A DNA stretch of 64,000 nt, taken from NCBI RefSeq assembly GCF_024166365.1, contig NC_064820.1, positions 85,016,001-85,080,000 of the forward strand, read 5' to 3'. Shown here one piece after another: positions 22,693 through 34,175 of this stretch. The stretch comes from Elephas maximus indicus. Its lineage: Eukaryota > Chordata > Mammalia > Proboscidea > Elephantidae. The notes below the pieces were generated by a model. It made no database searches. It was not told the DNA's origin and saw nothing but the letters and a program-made list of their open reading frames with translations. Numbering within the stretch: position 1 is the first letter of the stretch; the number at the start of each line of letters is the position of its first letter. A program made the position numbers and the translations under genes.

Positions 22693-22842
22693 AAAACCAA
22701 AACCAAGCCCGTTGCTGTTGATACCAACTCATAGCGACCCTATGGGACAGAGTCAAACTGCCCTATAAGGTTTCCAAGGAGCGGCTCGTGGGTTTGAACT
22801 GCGACCTTTTGGTTAGCAACTGTAGCTCTTAACCATTATGCC
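22693..22842 (-). mobile_element. AfroSINE, short subtype
   Basis: Tail CCCGTTGCTGTTGATACCAA, body GACAGAGTCAAACTGCCC, head CCTTTTGGTTAGCAACTGTA. Ends in a decayed head near ATTATGCCTCA. Confidence 0.9.
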
Positions 22843-22849
22843 TCACTAT

Positions 22850-23372
22850 TAAGTGACGTCATAGAATTATCATTTTTCTTAGGTAAGATGGTGATATTGT
22901 AAATACATAAGAGGACGCCCTTATCATAGGTGATGACTGCTGAAGTATTTAAGGATGAAGTGCCCTGTGTTTGTAACTTTCTTTCAATTGGTTCAAAAGA
23001 AAAAAACACTAGGTGTAGATATACGTATGAATATATAGAGAGAGAAAAAAATTGGTGGCTCTAGGAGAATTAATCATTACACTTTGCTTTCAACATTTTT
23101 TGTAGGTTTCCAAATGTTCAAAAGATTCACATTTTAAAAATTTGGAGCAAAAGGAAAAGCAAACTAAAAACTATATGAGGAACAACTTGTAGTTACAAAT
23201 TCTTGGAGGGGGGTATTTTCCCTGCACCGGAGCCAAGATCAAGACAGTCAAGTTTCCTTGCTGTCCTCTCCTGAACAGAGAGCTTATCTCTAATTTACCC
23301 TTACCTTGAGGCTGTAACTCCTTGAGGTCTCAGCTTTATATTAGAGTCTTCTATCAGACTTTTTACTTTAGA
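22850..23372. other. No gene recognised
   Basis: AT-rich sequence; a short simple stretch ATATATAGAGAGAGA near 23030. Nothing else was recognised. Confidence 0.4.
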
Positions 23373-23381
23373 AGGGCCTTA

Positions 23382-23543
23382 CACACACACACATTGCCAC
23401 CGAGTTAATTCAGGCTCATAATGATCCTATAGGACAGGGTTAAACTGGCCAATAGGCTTTCCAAGGAGTGACTGGTGGATTTAAATTGCAGACCTTTTGG
23501 TTAGCAGCCAAGCTCTTAGCCACTGCACCACCAGGGCTCCAGG
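23382..23543 (-). mobile_element. AfroSINE, short subtype
   Basis: Tail GCCACCGAGTTAATTCAGGC, body GACAGGGTTAAACTGGCC, head GGTTAGCAGCCAAGCTCTTA and end CCACCAGGGCTCC. A short (CA)n lies at the tail side. TSD AGGGCCTTA at 23373-23381 and 23544-23552. Confidence 0.92.
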
Positions 23544-23552
23544 AGGGCCTTA

Positions 23553-24730
23553 GGCTTTATTTATTTATTTTTGTATCAACTCATGAAGCTGTTGAAACAG
23601 AAGTTTAAGATCCTAGGGTTTATCAGATATCCTCAGTATAAAAACTGGCTTTGGTGCTCATTTACCCCCTAGAACTCATATTCCCATTTTATTTTTAGCC
23701 TTTATGAATTTCTTGCTTTCTTGCCCAGCTCATTAATTTATTTAGTTTTTCTGATATCTTCTATCCAAAATTTTGAGTTGGTTTTAGTAGGAGAATCATT
23801 CAAGATATCTTGTCCCATTACTAAAAACAAAAGTCTCAATGCAATGGCATTTTAAATGAAAGCCCAATTACAATGATTTTTCTTCTAATTCCTATAGGTA
23901 TTGAAATAGCAGTTATAACCAGAAGCGAATTTGAAAAAAAATTCCTTACCATATCACTATAAAAAAGCCCTTCGCCTTAAGACATAAGTCCAGTATACTT
24001 ATCTTTTAACTGACTACCTGGTTGGAAATACAGTTGTCTCAACACAAAAAAGTACTCTGTCAAGCCAATCTTTCTCTCTAATTTATGATGCTCTCAAATC
24101 ATTGTAAAGTCAAATCATTGTAAATTCTACATTCTGGAAAGAAAAATATATAAATAGAAGCTGGATCATGAAAGAACAGGAACACCTCAGTAAATCATAC
24201 ATACCTTTTATAACAACAGTAGAAATAGCCCTGTTGACAAGTACAATAAATCCCTCTTTTTAGGCTTTTTTAAAAAAATTTCTTGGATTGTCTCATCTAA
24301 GGAGCAGACTATTAAAGCCAACATCTCTCACATTCTCTTTTTTGTTGTGGTGGGTTTGGGTCTGAGACATTCTGGACCTAAGATACTCTGTGACTCAAGC
24401 CTCCCTTTAAGATCTAGGCTAAACCTTTCCTCTGGATAGCTGAGTAGGTTGCCATCAAATTCTGCTGTTACAAGAACACTGTTCCAAATTGATGAACAGA
24501 AAGATTTATTAAAGAAAAATAAACAAACATTATTTATTCTGCAACTAGCAAATCTCAGGATCATAGCATTTCCTGGTGTCCCACAGTCCCTGATTATCCT
24601 AGACTAATTTTTCCCCAGTGTCAACTACCAGTTGTGCATGGAGGATATTTTCATTCTGGACTCTTCTTTGGCCTGAACTAGCCCCCAAACTCTTCATTTT
24701 TCTTCTCTATGTGTTTTTTTTTTTTTTATG
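23553..24730. other. No gene recognised
   Basis: AT-rich non-coding sequence with a TTTATTTATTTATTTTTG simple tract near 23560. The minus open stretch at 24328-24564 has no recognisable domain. Confidence 0.4.
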
Positions 24731-24741
24731 TGTTGGCTTAT

Positions 24742-24912
24742 AAACCCTGGCGGCGTAGTGGTTTAGTGCTACAGCTGCTAACCAAAGGGTCGGCAGTTCA
24801 AATCTGCCAGGCTCTCCTTGGAAACTCTATGGGGCAGTTCTACTCTGTCCTATAGGGTCGCTATGAGTCAGAATCGCCTCGACGGCACTGGGTTTGGTTT
24901 TGGTTTGGTATA
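24742..24912 (+). mobile_element. AfroSINE, short subtype, 11-bp TSD
   Basis: Well-preserved copy: AAACCCTGGCGGCGTAGTGG, GGTCGGCAGTTCAAATC, GGGGCAGTTCTACTCTGTCC, TATAGGGTCGCTATGAGTCA, GCCTCGACGGCACTGGGTTT. Perfect TSD TGTTGGCTTAT at 24731-24741 and 24913-24923. Confidence 0.95.
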
Positions 24913-25248
24913 TGTTGGCTTATGCATCTTGATGTACATGTACACACACAGAGTTACTCAGGAGTGAGGCTATTGTGTTTCCACAGAAGCAATACAGCTT
25001 CCCCTGTGCGCGGAGGTCATCTTTTGCCCTGTTACAAGGCAGACAAAAGCATTAATGCTGCTTGCAATCTGGATAATTAAATTTCCTTCAAGTCCTGTTG
25101 TCCTCCTCCTTTTTAAAGAGGGTTGCGTGCCCTTTCCCTGCTACTTCTCAGTTTCTCTCGGTTAGGCCCTAGATAATAATAAATTCATAGACTCGATTAC
25201 AAATGAAAATAATTGGACTCCAGCAAAAAATAATAATGACATTATCTT

Positions 25249-25600
25249 AGTTATCTAGTGCTGTTATAACAGAAATATCACAAAAGAGTGGCTTTAACAA
25301 ACAGAAATTTATTTTCTCACAGTTTAGGTGGCTAGAAGTCTGAATTCAGTTTGCTGGCTCTAGAGGAAGGCTTTCCTTCTCTCAGCTCCAGAGGAAGGTC
25401 CTTGTCTCTTTCAGCTTCTGCTCCTGGACGATCTTCATGCAGTTTGGCATCTCTCCCCATCTGGACTTGCTTTCTTGCTTTTTTAATCTCTTTTATATCT
25501 CAAAACAGATTGACTCAAGACACACCCTACACTAATCCTACCTCGTTAATATAACAAAGGCAACCCGTTTCCAAATGGGATTACAATCACAGGCATAAAA
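25249..25600 (+). mobile_element. MaLR-like LTR, truncated
   Basis: Colinear with the solo LTR at 26996: TAGTTATCTAGTGCTG, TATAACAGAAATATCAC, AAATTTATTTTCTCACAG, GGCTAGAAGTC, GGAAGGTCCTTGTCTCTT. It lacks the terminal GGGGGGACACAA part and is cut by a SINE fragment at 25602. The open stretch 25351-25554 is incidental. Confidence 0.75.
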
Positions 25601-25601
25601 C

Positions 25602-25655
25602 CAAAAACCAAACTCACTGCCGTGGAGTCAATTCTGACTCGTAGTGACCCTTTGG
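25602..25655 (-). mobile_element. SINE 3' end fragment
   Basis: Only the tail remains: CCAAACTCACTGCCGTGGAG, TCAATTCTGACTCGTAGTGA. Inserted between an LTR fragment and a MIR. Confidence 0.75.
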
Positions 25656-25659
25656 ACAT

Positions 25660-25830
25660 TTTCCACTGAGGAAACTGAGACACCTACCGTCAGCACCAGC
25701 ACCAGCACCACCATCACCATAAGCTTAAGGGGTTTCTCCAAGGTTACACAGCTAATAAGTAGCCGAGCCAGGTTTCAAATACAGGTGTGGCTCCACCATG
25801 CTTCCTCTCCAGATCACAGGCAGCTTTCCT
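25660..25830 (-). mobile_element. MIR SINE with CAGCAC microsatellite
   Basis: The reverse MIR core is visible as GAGGAAACTGAGACACC, CCAAGGTTACACAGCTAATA and AGCCGAGCCAGGTTTCAAAT. A short (CAGCAC)n/(CACCAT)n microsatellite at about 25693-25722 sits inside it. Confidence 0.75.
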
Positions 25831-26186
25831 TTACAGGACAGGGGTAGGAAATGACATGCTATAGTGTTAACCACAACCATTTTGGCAATGGCTTTTTTTA
25901 AAGTGTAGAGAAAGGAAAAGCAATGCTAGAAAATTGAGTTTTTAATTTTACATACTGTATTAAAAGGAAGTTAAGGTAGACAAAGAATAGAAATTCGTTC
26001 TTGTGGACTTGATTTATTTGTGATGCCTGGAGGCAGAGTTTCACTCATTCTCCCTAATGCAGTGCAACAGAGTATAGAAGGACACTGGGTTTAGGCTCAG
26101 AAGGCCTGAGTTTGAGCCCTCACGCTGGCATTTCCTTGGGCAGATTGTTTAACCTCCCTTAGTTTTAGTTTCCCAATCTGTACAAT

Positions 26187-26349
26187 GGAGCCCTGGTGGT
26201 GCAGTGGTTAAGAGCTCGGCTGCTAACCTAAAGGTCTGCAGTTCAAATCCACCAGCCACTCCTTGGAAACTCTATGAGGCAGTTCTACTCTGTGCTATAG
26301 GGTTGCTATGAGTGGGAATCAACTAGACGGCACTGGGGTTTTTCAGTTT
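26187..26349 (+). mobile_element. AfroSINE, short subtype, 14-bp TSD
   Basis: Complete copy starting GGAGCCCTGGTGGTGCAGTG. Flanked by AATCTGTACAATGG at 26175-26188 and 26350-26363, which is the MIR sequence it interrupts. Confidence 0.95.
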
Positions 26350-26392
26350 AATCTGTACAATGGGAATTATACCTATACTGTTTATCTCAATA

Positions 26393-26605
26393 GGGTTCCA
26401 GGTGCAAACAGTTAATGCACTTGGCTGCTAACCGAAAGGTTGGAGGTTTGAGTCCACTCAAAAGGCACATAGGAAGAAAGGCCTAGTGATCTATTTCTGG
26501 AAAAAGAGCCACAGAAAACCCTATGGAGTACAGCTCTACTCTGATATACATGGGGCCACCATGAGTCAGAGTCAACTCCAGGGCACCTAGTCAACTGGCT
26601 ATTTA
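26393..26605 (+). mobile_element. SINE, b subtype
   Basis: Head CCAGGTGCAAACAGTTAATG, GAAAGGTTGGAGGTTTGAG; middle GGAAGAAAGGCCTAGTGATC; body CCCTATGGAGTACAGCTCTA; tail CCACCATGAGTCAGAGTCAA. The middle block is shared with 62249-62460 and is absent from the common SINE, defining a separate subfamily. Confidence 0.85.
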
Positions 26606-26617
26606 CCTCACCTTATT

Positions 26618-26665
26618 GTGAAACCCGCTGCCCTCAAGTCGATTCTGACTCATAGCGACCCTATA
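26618..26665 (-). mobile_element. SINE 3' end fragment
   Basis: Tail and start of body only (CCCTCAAGTCGATTCTGACT, CATAGCGACCCTATAG), fused head-on to the plus copy that follows. Confidence 0.8.
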
Positions 26666-26835
26666 GGAAACCCTGGTGATGCAATGATTAAGTGCTACGG
26701 CTGCTAACCAAAAGGTCGACAGTTCGAATCCACCAGGTACTCCTTGGAAACTCTCTGGGGCAGTCCTACTCTATCCTGTAGGGTTGCTATGAGTTGGAAT
26801 CGACTCGACAACAACTGATTTGGGTTTTTTTGGTA
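26666..26835 (+). mobile_element. AfroSINE, short subtype
   Basis: Complete: GGAAACCCTGGTGATGCAAT, GACAGTTCGAATCCACCAGG, GGGGCAGTCCTACTCTATCC, GGAATCGACTCGACAACAAC, then a T-run. Confidence 0.92.
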
Positions 26836-26995
26836 TTGTTGTGAAGTTTAAATGAGATCAAATTTAAGACAAGGCTGTATATAATCCATCATGAGGTATT
26901 TAAAGTTCATTACTATTATTATGTACACTACCAAGAGGAACAACTTACTGCACTTATACACAAAAAAGGAGAAAAAAAGGGTATGTGTATGTATT

Positions 26996-27494
26996 TGTCG
27001 TAGTTATCTACTGCTGCTATAACAGAAATACCACAAGTAGATGGCTTTAATGAATAGAAATTTATTCTCTCACAGCCTGGTAGGCTAGAAGTCCGAATTC
27101 AGAGCATCTGCTCCAGTGGAGGCTTTCTCTCTCTGTGGGCTCTGGAGGAAGGTCCTTGTCATCAATCTTCCTCTGGTCAAGGAGCTTCTCAGCGCAGGAA
27201 CCTCAGGTCAAAAGGAGGAGCTCTGCTCCCAGCATTGCCTTCTTGGTGGTACGAGGTCCCCCTGCCTCTCTGCTCCCTTCTCTCTTTTATATTTCCAAAG
27301 AGATTGGCTTAAGACACTGTCTAATCTTGTAGATCTTATCAGTATGACTGCCACTAATCTATCTCATTAACATCATAGTGATAGGATTTACAACATATAG
27401 GGAAATCATATCCGATGACAAAATTATAGACAAACATACGATGACCTAGCCAAATTGACACATATTTTGGGGGGACACAACTCAATCCACGACA
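26996..27494 (+). mobile_element. Solo LTR (MaLR-like) with 5-bp TSD
   Basis: A 499-bp element from TGTCGTAGTTATCTACTGCT to CACAACTCAATCCACGACA. TG...CA ends and a perfect duplication GTATT at 26991-26995 and 27495-27499. The AGAAATTTATTCTCTCACAG and TTTTGGGGGGACACAACTCA segments are typical of mammalian ERVL-MaLR LTRs. The two overlapping open stretches at 27116-27370 lie inside it and are not genes. Confidence 0.9.
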
Positions 27495-27520
27495 GTATTT
27501 ATGCATATTTATATGCGTAC

Positions 27521-29955
27521 ACCACCACATGTCTGTCAGTTTTGTTGTACTGTGGTGGCTTGAGTGTTCCTGTGATACTGGAAGCTTTGCCACCAGTATT
27601 TCAAATACCAGCAGGGTCACCCCTGGTAGAAGGTTTCAGCAGAGCTTCCACACCAAGTTGGAATGAGAAAGTTGGAAAGAAGGAGGATTGGTAGTTGGAA
27701 AATATTGCCTTGATAATAGAAATGATGCAGGCGATCACGTGATAGAATTTTCCAAGACCTATAACTTCTTCATTGCAAATACTTCTTTTCAAAACCATAA
27801 ATGGCAACTATACATGTGGATCTCACCAGATGTAATACACTGGAATTAAATTGACTACATCTGTGGGAAGAGACAATGGAAAAGCTCAACATCATCTGTC
27901 AGAACAAGGCGAGGGGCCAACTGTGGAACACATTAGGAATTGCTCATATGCAGGCTCAAGTTGAAGTTAAAGAAAATTAGAACAAGTCCCCGAGAGCCAA
28001 AGTATGCTCTTAAGTGTGTCCCACCTGAATTTAGAGGCCATTTCAAGAATAAATTTGACACATTGAACACTAATGATCAAAGACCAGATGAACTGTGGAA
28101 TGATATCAAGGATATCACATATAAAGAAAGCAAGAGGTCATTAAAAAGACAGGAAAGAAAGAAAAGACCAAAATGGATGTCAGAAGAGACTCTGAAACTT
28201 GCTCTTGAACTTAGAGTAGCTAAATCAGAAAGAAGAAATGATGAAGTAAAAGAGCTGAACAGAAGATTTCAAAGGGCAGCTCAAGATGACAGAGCGAAGT
28301 ATTATAATGAAATGTGCAAAGATCTGGAGATAGAAAACCAAAAGGGAAAACACCTTCAGCATTTCTAAGCTGAAGGAACTAAAGAAAAAATTCAAGCCTC
28401 GAGTTGCAATACTGAAGTATTCAATGGGTAAAATATTAAACGGCACAGGAAGCTTCAAAAGAAGATGGCAACAATACACAGAGTCATTATACCAAAAGAA
28501 TTGATCAACGTTCAACCATTTCAGGAGGTAGCATATGATCAGGAACCAATGGTACTAAGGAAGAAGTCCAAGCTGCCAGTGAGGGCACTGGCGAAAAACA
28601 AGGCTCCGGGAATTGATGGAATACTAATTGAGATGCTGCAACAAATGAATGCAGTGCTGAAAGCATTCACTCTTCTTTGCCAAGAAATTTGGAAGACAGC
28701 TACCTGGCCAGCCAACTGGAAGAGATTCATATTTATGTCTATTCCCAAAGAAGGATGATCCAACTGAATGCGGAAATTATCGAACAATATCATTAATATC
28801 ACACACAAGTAAGATTTTGCTGAAGATCGTTCAAAAGCGGCTGCAGCGGTATATCAACATGGAACTGCCAGGAATTCAAGCTGCATTCAGAAGAGGAGGT
28901 ATCATAGCTGATGGCAGATGGACCCTGGCTGACAGCAGAGAATACCAATAAGATGCTTACTTGTGTTTTACTGACTATACAAAGGCATTCAACTGTGTGG
29001 ATCGTAACAAATTATGGATAACATTGTGAAGAATGGGAATTCCAGAACACTTAATTGTGCTCATGAGGAACCTGTACAGAGAGCAAGAGGTAGTCTTTAG
29101 AACAGAACAAAGGGAGATACTGTGTGGTTTAAAGTCAGGAAAGGTGTGCGTCAGGCTTGTATCCTTTCACCATACTTAATCAATCTGTATGCTCGGCAAA
29201 TAATTGAAGAAGCTGGACTATATGAAGAAGAACAAGGCACCAGATGTGATCAAAGACCACAGCCTTCAGTATGGATTACACATCAACATAAAACAAAAAT
29301 CCCTATAAATGGACCAATAAGCACCATCATGATAAATGGAAAAAATTTTGAAGTTATCAAGAATTTCATTTTACTCGGGTCCACAATCAACAGTCAAGGA
29401 AGCAGCAGTCAAGAAATCAAAAAATGAATTGCGTTGGGCAAATCTGTTGCAAAAGACCTCTTTAAAGTGTTGAAAAGCAAAGATGTCATCTTGAAGACTA
29501 AGGTGCACCTGACCCAAACCATGCTGTTTTCAATTGCCTCATATATTTGTGAAAGCTGGATGATGAATAAGGAAAACTGAAGAAGAATCAACACCTTCTG
29601 GTAAAGAATACTGGATATATCACAGATTGCCAAAAGAACAAACAAATCTGTCTTGGAAGAAGTATGACTGGAATGCTCCTTAGAAGCAAGGATGGTGAGT
29701 TTAAGTCTCACATACTTTGGACATGTTATCAGGAGGGACCGGTCCCTAGACAAGACATCATGCTTGGTAAGGTAGAGGGTCAGCGAAAAAGAGGAAGACC
29801 CTCAACGAGATGGATTGACACAGTGGCTGCAGCAAATGGGCTTAAGTATAACAATGATTGTGAGGATGGTGCAGGACCAGGTCACATTTTGTTCTATTGT
29901 ATGTGGGGCCACTCTGATTTGGAATAGACTCAATGGTGCCTAACAACATGAGCCC
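27521..29955 (+). mobile_element. RTE-clade LINE, internally deleted
   Basis: The longest RTE copy here, about 2.4 kb. It begins with the segment GTCTGTCAGTTTTGTTGTAC shared with the copy at 44620 and ends GGAATAGACTCAATGGTGCC followed by TAACAAC, the tail shared with the SINEs. It includes remnants of the endonuclease (about 27725-27890), an inter-domain region, the reverse transcriptase and the C-terminus. It presumably belongs to the autonomous family that mobilised the SINEs, an inference from the shared tail. Confidence 0.9.
27940..29427 (+). pseudogene. RTE endonuclease/reverse transcriptase remnant
   Basis: Three broken coding stretches in order. 27940-28368 (142 codons) is the lysine/arginine-rich linker between endonuclease and RT. 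28465-28758 (97 codons) contains the RT start motif NKAPGIDGI and WPANWKRFIF. 29122-29427 (101 codons) contains the RT motif GVRQACILSPYLINLYA; the usual G after Q is A here. The catalytic (F/Y)ADD box expected after it is missing, apparently deleted near 29230-29270. Upstream, a weakly preserved endonuclease C-terminus (WISPD, then IDY) is seen near 27820-27870. With stops, frameshifts and no catalytic aspartates it cannot encode an active enzyme. Confidence 0.85.
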
Positions 29956-29956
29956 A

Positions 29957-30905
29957 CTGATGACTTCAGAGAGCTGCAATGGAACACCCTAGCTCCATCC
30001 AGAAGGTCCTGAGAAATGAGCTCTTACATAAATACTTGGAGAGGTAAAAGGAGAAATAATGAAAGATAAAGGTATAAAAAGGGGTTGGGGGGCTCAGTCA
30101 GGAAGAGCTCTTCCTGTCAGGTACATTAAAAGGAATCAGGATTATTGGACACAATAAGCATCCTTCTCATGCCATTTGCTGTCTTCTCATCTTTTTTCCT
30201 CAGGTTCACCTCATTTATCCCTTCTCTGTTCTTGTTCCCCAGCTCCTCTGCCATGTTTGCTCACCTCTAGTTTTTCTGCTAAAACTTTGTCTTTATTGGA
30301 GTTGTCACATCTATTTTCCTTTCCTGCTGGTCAACTTTAAAATGTGGCTGCCAAAATAATCAACATCACTAGCAATTATATCCATACTCAGAACAATTGT
30401 TCGAAGGGACATGCCAGAGCTCCATAAGGAAATCTCTTTCTGAGAGATTTCATTTTTAACTGATATGTGTGATGAAACACACATGTTATATACCAATGAA
30501 ATTTTATGCTCGAATGGAGTAATAAAGTGTTTGCATTTCACATTTCCCTAGATCATAAAAGGAATCATGTTTTCATTTGACAGTTTTTTCACATCAGTGA
30601 CCAACTCCTTCCTATTTCTCATGAGACTTATATGAAGTTGGCCCATTTTAATATCATTGGGAAAATATTGTACCTGGAGAGAACAGTAAACTGAATATTT
30701 ATGAGTTTTTGGCACTATGGGACAAGATGATAACCGCTATTGCCGTGTGCCCCTCAACTCCTAGGTCTGAGTAGAAGACAGCAAAGTAGGAAACTGGATA
30801 TCAGCAACAGAAAGAGTCCACTAATATTTGCTTCTTTTTCCTTCCTGTTCCTTTTTTTTTTTTTTTGCTTAATAATTAAGTCTAACATTAATGGACAAGA
30901 ACTGC
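29957..30905. other. No gene recognised
   Basis: Unique AT-rich sequence. A T-run near 30855-30867 is the only simple feature. Open stretches at 30311-30541 and 30754-31059 (minus) show no recognisable domain; the latter runs into a DNA transposon. Confidence 0.4.
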
Positions 30906-30926
30906 CAGAAGGAATATGATCTAGAA

Positions 30927-31278
30927 CAGGGGCCAGCAACTTCTTCTGTAAAGGTCCAGATAGTAAACATTTTAGACTTTTGCAGGCCATAAGGACTCTG
31001 TTGCCACCACTCAACTTGGCCATTGTATTACAAAGCAGCCATAGACAGTAGGCAGACAAAAGCAGCCACAGACAAATGAATATGATTATGTTCCAGTAAA
31101 GCTTTATTTATAGACCTGGAAATTTGAATTACAAAATTTTCTCATATCAGAAATATTACTCTTCTTTTTTTTTTTTTTCAGTCATTTAAAAATGTAAAAA
31201 CTGTTCTTAGCTTGCCAATCCTACAAGAACAGGCAGCAGGGCAGACTTGGCCTGTAGGCCATAATTTGTCAATTCCTG
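30927..31278 (+). mobile_element. hAT-Charlie-like MITE
   Basis: Left end CAGGGGCCAGCAACTTCTTC; the reverse complement of the right end is CAGGAATTGACAAATTATGG. The internal GTAAAGGTCCAGATAGTAAA, TTTTGCAGGCCATAAGGACT and TTCCAGTAAAGCTTTATTTA are widespread mammalian hAT MITE sequence. The flanks ATCTAGAA and GTTTAGAA match at 6 of 8 positions, a decayed 8-bp target duplication. A T-rich segment near 31150-31165 is an internal expansion. Confidence 0.85.
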
Positions 31279-31924
31279 GTTTAGAACTCTTTTTATATAT
31301 TAAGATCGTTCTTGACATTACACAATTGAAACTGAAGTTATTCTTCCTCCTTCTGTGCCTCTACTTTCCTTAACTCTTTTAATTGTTCTCCATACCCTCA
31401 TTCCCTCCCTGATTTACCAGTACACCACTCTGCTCCCTAGCCCCACATATGTACTTTATCACACTAAACCTCACAAGAGAATAAAGACCTGGCAAAGTTG
31501 AACAAGCTTGGTCATCTCCAGTACTGACTAGGGTGTGAAAAAATAGGGCTCTCGAGCACCTTTGGTGGTAGTATAAGATTATTTACACTAGTAGTGTAGT
31601 AGTATAGGTTATTTGGTGGCAACTTCATGCTATATATTAACATAAATAAATGCACATATTTTTGAGACCTCCAATTCTACTTTGAGAAGCTTACCCTTCG
31701 GATATGTTCTAGCAATGCAAGCAAAGACATGTGAATAAGAATGTTTGTTGCAGTAAGGTTTGTCATGACAACAAGTTAGAATCATGGTAAATGAAGTATG
31801 ATACATTCACATAGTATATTATACTGCCATTAAAAAAAATGAGGTAGACTTTGTAGAACAGTGCTCCAAGATATGTTATTAAATTAAAACAAAAAGGCAA
31901 AAATCCATGATGATGCATGCACAC

Positions 31925-32100
31925 ATACAGCGAAAGAGAATACCCTCAATGAGATGGATTGACACAGCGGCTGTAACAATGGGCTCAAGCATGGAAATGA
32001 TTGTGAGGATGGTGCCAAACCAGGCAGCATTTTGTTCTGTTGTACACAGGGTCGCTATGAGTCGGAACCGACTCGACGGCACCTAACAACACAACAGCAA
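31925..32100 (+). mobile_element. RTE-clade LINE, 3' end fragment
   Basis: Only the last ~175 bp: AAGAGAATACCCTCAATGAG, TGGGCTCAAGCATGGAAATG, TAGGGTCGCTATGAGTCGGA-type tail (GGGTCGCTATGAGTCGGAAC) and CGACTCGACGGCACCTAACA. Tail well preserved. Confidence 0.9.
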
Positions 32101-32449
32101 CTTCCCAGAAAGTGGGAGGGGGTATGGAATGGGCAGGAAACTAACTTTAGATTGTATAACCTTTTGTACTAATTGAATTTGTTTACTATGTGCACGTGAG
32201 ATTTTCCTTCAAAAAAGGCAAACCCCCCAAGAAAAATCTAACCCCTCGTTGTTGTTGTTAGTTATCATCCTCATAGGCAATTATAAAAACAGATTTGGGT
32301 AACTTAATTGAATTTAATAATCTTTTATTCAGCACTGATTATGTACTAGTCACTGGCTAATGTATGTAAAAACTGCATCATAAACTGTTAAACACCAAAA
32401 AAAAAAAAGAGAGAATAGGACCATTTGTTAGAGGCCCATTCGCACTCAG

Positions 32450-32950
32450 CGCTGTGGTGGGCACCAACAATTTGAGACACAGGGCCTGTGGCTGACTATG
32501 TTAACATAGTTGGCTATCTTCTCCCTCTTCCTTCCTGGTGGAGTTCACCTCCCACAATAAAAACTAAAGATGCCAGGCCATCACTTTCCCACCCTTTGTT
32601 GCAGATAAGACATAGGTATGTATGTGACCCACTCTTGGAAAATTAAGACCTAAGAAGAAGTCTGTCGGGGTTCTTCTGGAAAAGATTTTCCTCCCTGACA
32701 AAAAGAGAGAGACTCATAAGAGCAGAAGTCCTACCCTCTCCTTCCTTCCTGTTTTTAGAGGATGCCATGTATAGAGGTGATATTTGGAGCTGCAGCAGCC
32801 ATCTTGTAATCATGGGGGAAATCGAAAAGGTGATGCATACCAAGGATATTGTTAAGTCACTGAACCACCCCTACAATTCTCTCCCTCTGTACTTCTTGTA
32901 CTATGAGATAATAAACCTCTAGGATGGGAATTCTGTTACTGCATGTTACA
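32450..32950 (+). mobile_element. MLT1-like LTR, decayed
   Basis: The order GGAGCTGCAGCAGCCATCTT, CTTGTACTATGAGATAATAA, ACCTCTAGGATGGG and a terminal TTCTGTTACTGCATGTTACA follows the 3' half of MLT1-type LTRs. The 5' half is not recognisable. Confidence 0.55.
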
Positions 32951-33169
32951 CAAACAGCCTTCATTCTTGTGAAGCTTATGTTATTAGAGGGGAGATGCAA
33001 CACAAAAAAACTTTCTTTGAATTACAAGAACTTTTAAAATATCAGATTTCATAGACTACCACATGATAATGGTTACGCTTTTAATACCCCGATTGAGAAA
33101 AAATACATAACAACTATTTCTTTCCAAGCATTTTTTTGCCATCTACATCAAAATATGTTCATAAATGTC

Positions 33170-34175
33170 CCAGAAGTGTGTGGAGGAAAAATGACTGCCC
33201 AATGTCCAATTTTCACTTTACAAATAATCTTCTTGACAGTTATCTACACTTACTGTCTCCCCTTCCTGTTCAATCCCCCTCACCCTTCAAATGGCAGTAC
33301 TCTGCCTTTCTTTCACCCGCACTCCTTCATCAAACCTCTTTCAACAGACTCACCAGTGACTTCCATGTTGATAAATCCAAAAACAATTTTTAGCCCTTAG
33401 TTTGCTTGACCTCTCCACAGTGTTTGATAGCATTCACCAGGCCTTCCTGACACCATGATTTCCAGATTTTCTTCTACATCTTTGAATCTTTATTGTCAGC
33501 ATCTCTTGGTGTTGGCACCCCTGAGTGTTCTGCCCGAGGCCTCCTGGTTTCTCATTTTACACACTCTTCTTAGGTAGTCTCATCTATGTCTACAGCTATA
33601 AATTAATGATTCTCACACCTGTAAACCTCTCTCCTGAGTTACAGGCCCATATAACTAAATGCCCAATAGACAGCTTTTGAATGTCTTTAAAGTGCCTTAA
33701 ACTCAACACATCCAAGCCAAATCATCATCTACCCCTTGTATTTCAGTGAATGGCACTACAATATACCAAGTTACTCAGGTCAGAGCCCCAGGCATTGTCT
33801 TAGGATCTCCCTCCACGGTCTTGCACATAACCTATATTCCTCTGCTTGTAATACTCTTGCCTTACCTTGTCACCTAGAGAATATCTTCTCATCCTTTATG
33901 ACCCAAACGAAAGGTCACCTCTTCTGGCAAAACTTTTCCATCTCTCTCTAGCTACAAGTTGCTTTCTCTTCAGTACTTCCTTATCTCTTGGGACACATCT
34001 CTACTGCAGCCCTTATCATATTATTTTCTAACTCTATCTGAGTAGACTATGAACTGGAGAACAGGAACTGTGTTTTCTTCATCTTTGCATGCCCACTGCC
34101 TAACACAGTGCTAGGTACAGAGAATACTTTCAATAAATAATTGTTGAGTGAATTAATGAACGGGCACATAGTAAT
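33170..34175 (+). mobile_element. L2 LINE, 3' third
   Basis: Fits L2 order: a decayed RT region (TTGACCTCTCCACAGTGTTT, GATAGCATTCACC), GTCTACAGCTATAAATTAAT, TCTCCTGAGTTACAGGCCCA, CGAAAGGTCACCTCTTCTGG, and the L2 3' end CCTAACACAGTGCTAGGTAC then TTTCAATAAATAATTGTTGA. Open stretches at 33136-33400 and 33736-33951 are remnants. No intact ORF. Confidence 0.85.

Larger units (their letters stand above)
26050..26890 (+). mobile_element. MIR SINE split by nested SINE insertions
   Basis: The MIR pieces are colinear when the inserts are removed: 26070-26186 (CCTGAGTTTGAGCCCTC, TTCCTTGGGCAGATTGTTTA, TTTCCCAATCTGTACAATGG), 26350-26392 (ATCTGTACAATGGGAATTAT to ATCTCAATAGGG), and 26835-26890 (TTGTTGTGAAGTTTAAATGA). 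Intervening SINEs account for the rest. Confidence 0.8.

Noticed and set aside
24742-24815. Functional tRNA-Asn-like genes at SINE heads
   Set aside because: All are heads of dispersed SINEs with TSDs; none has intact acceptor and anticodon arms.
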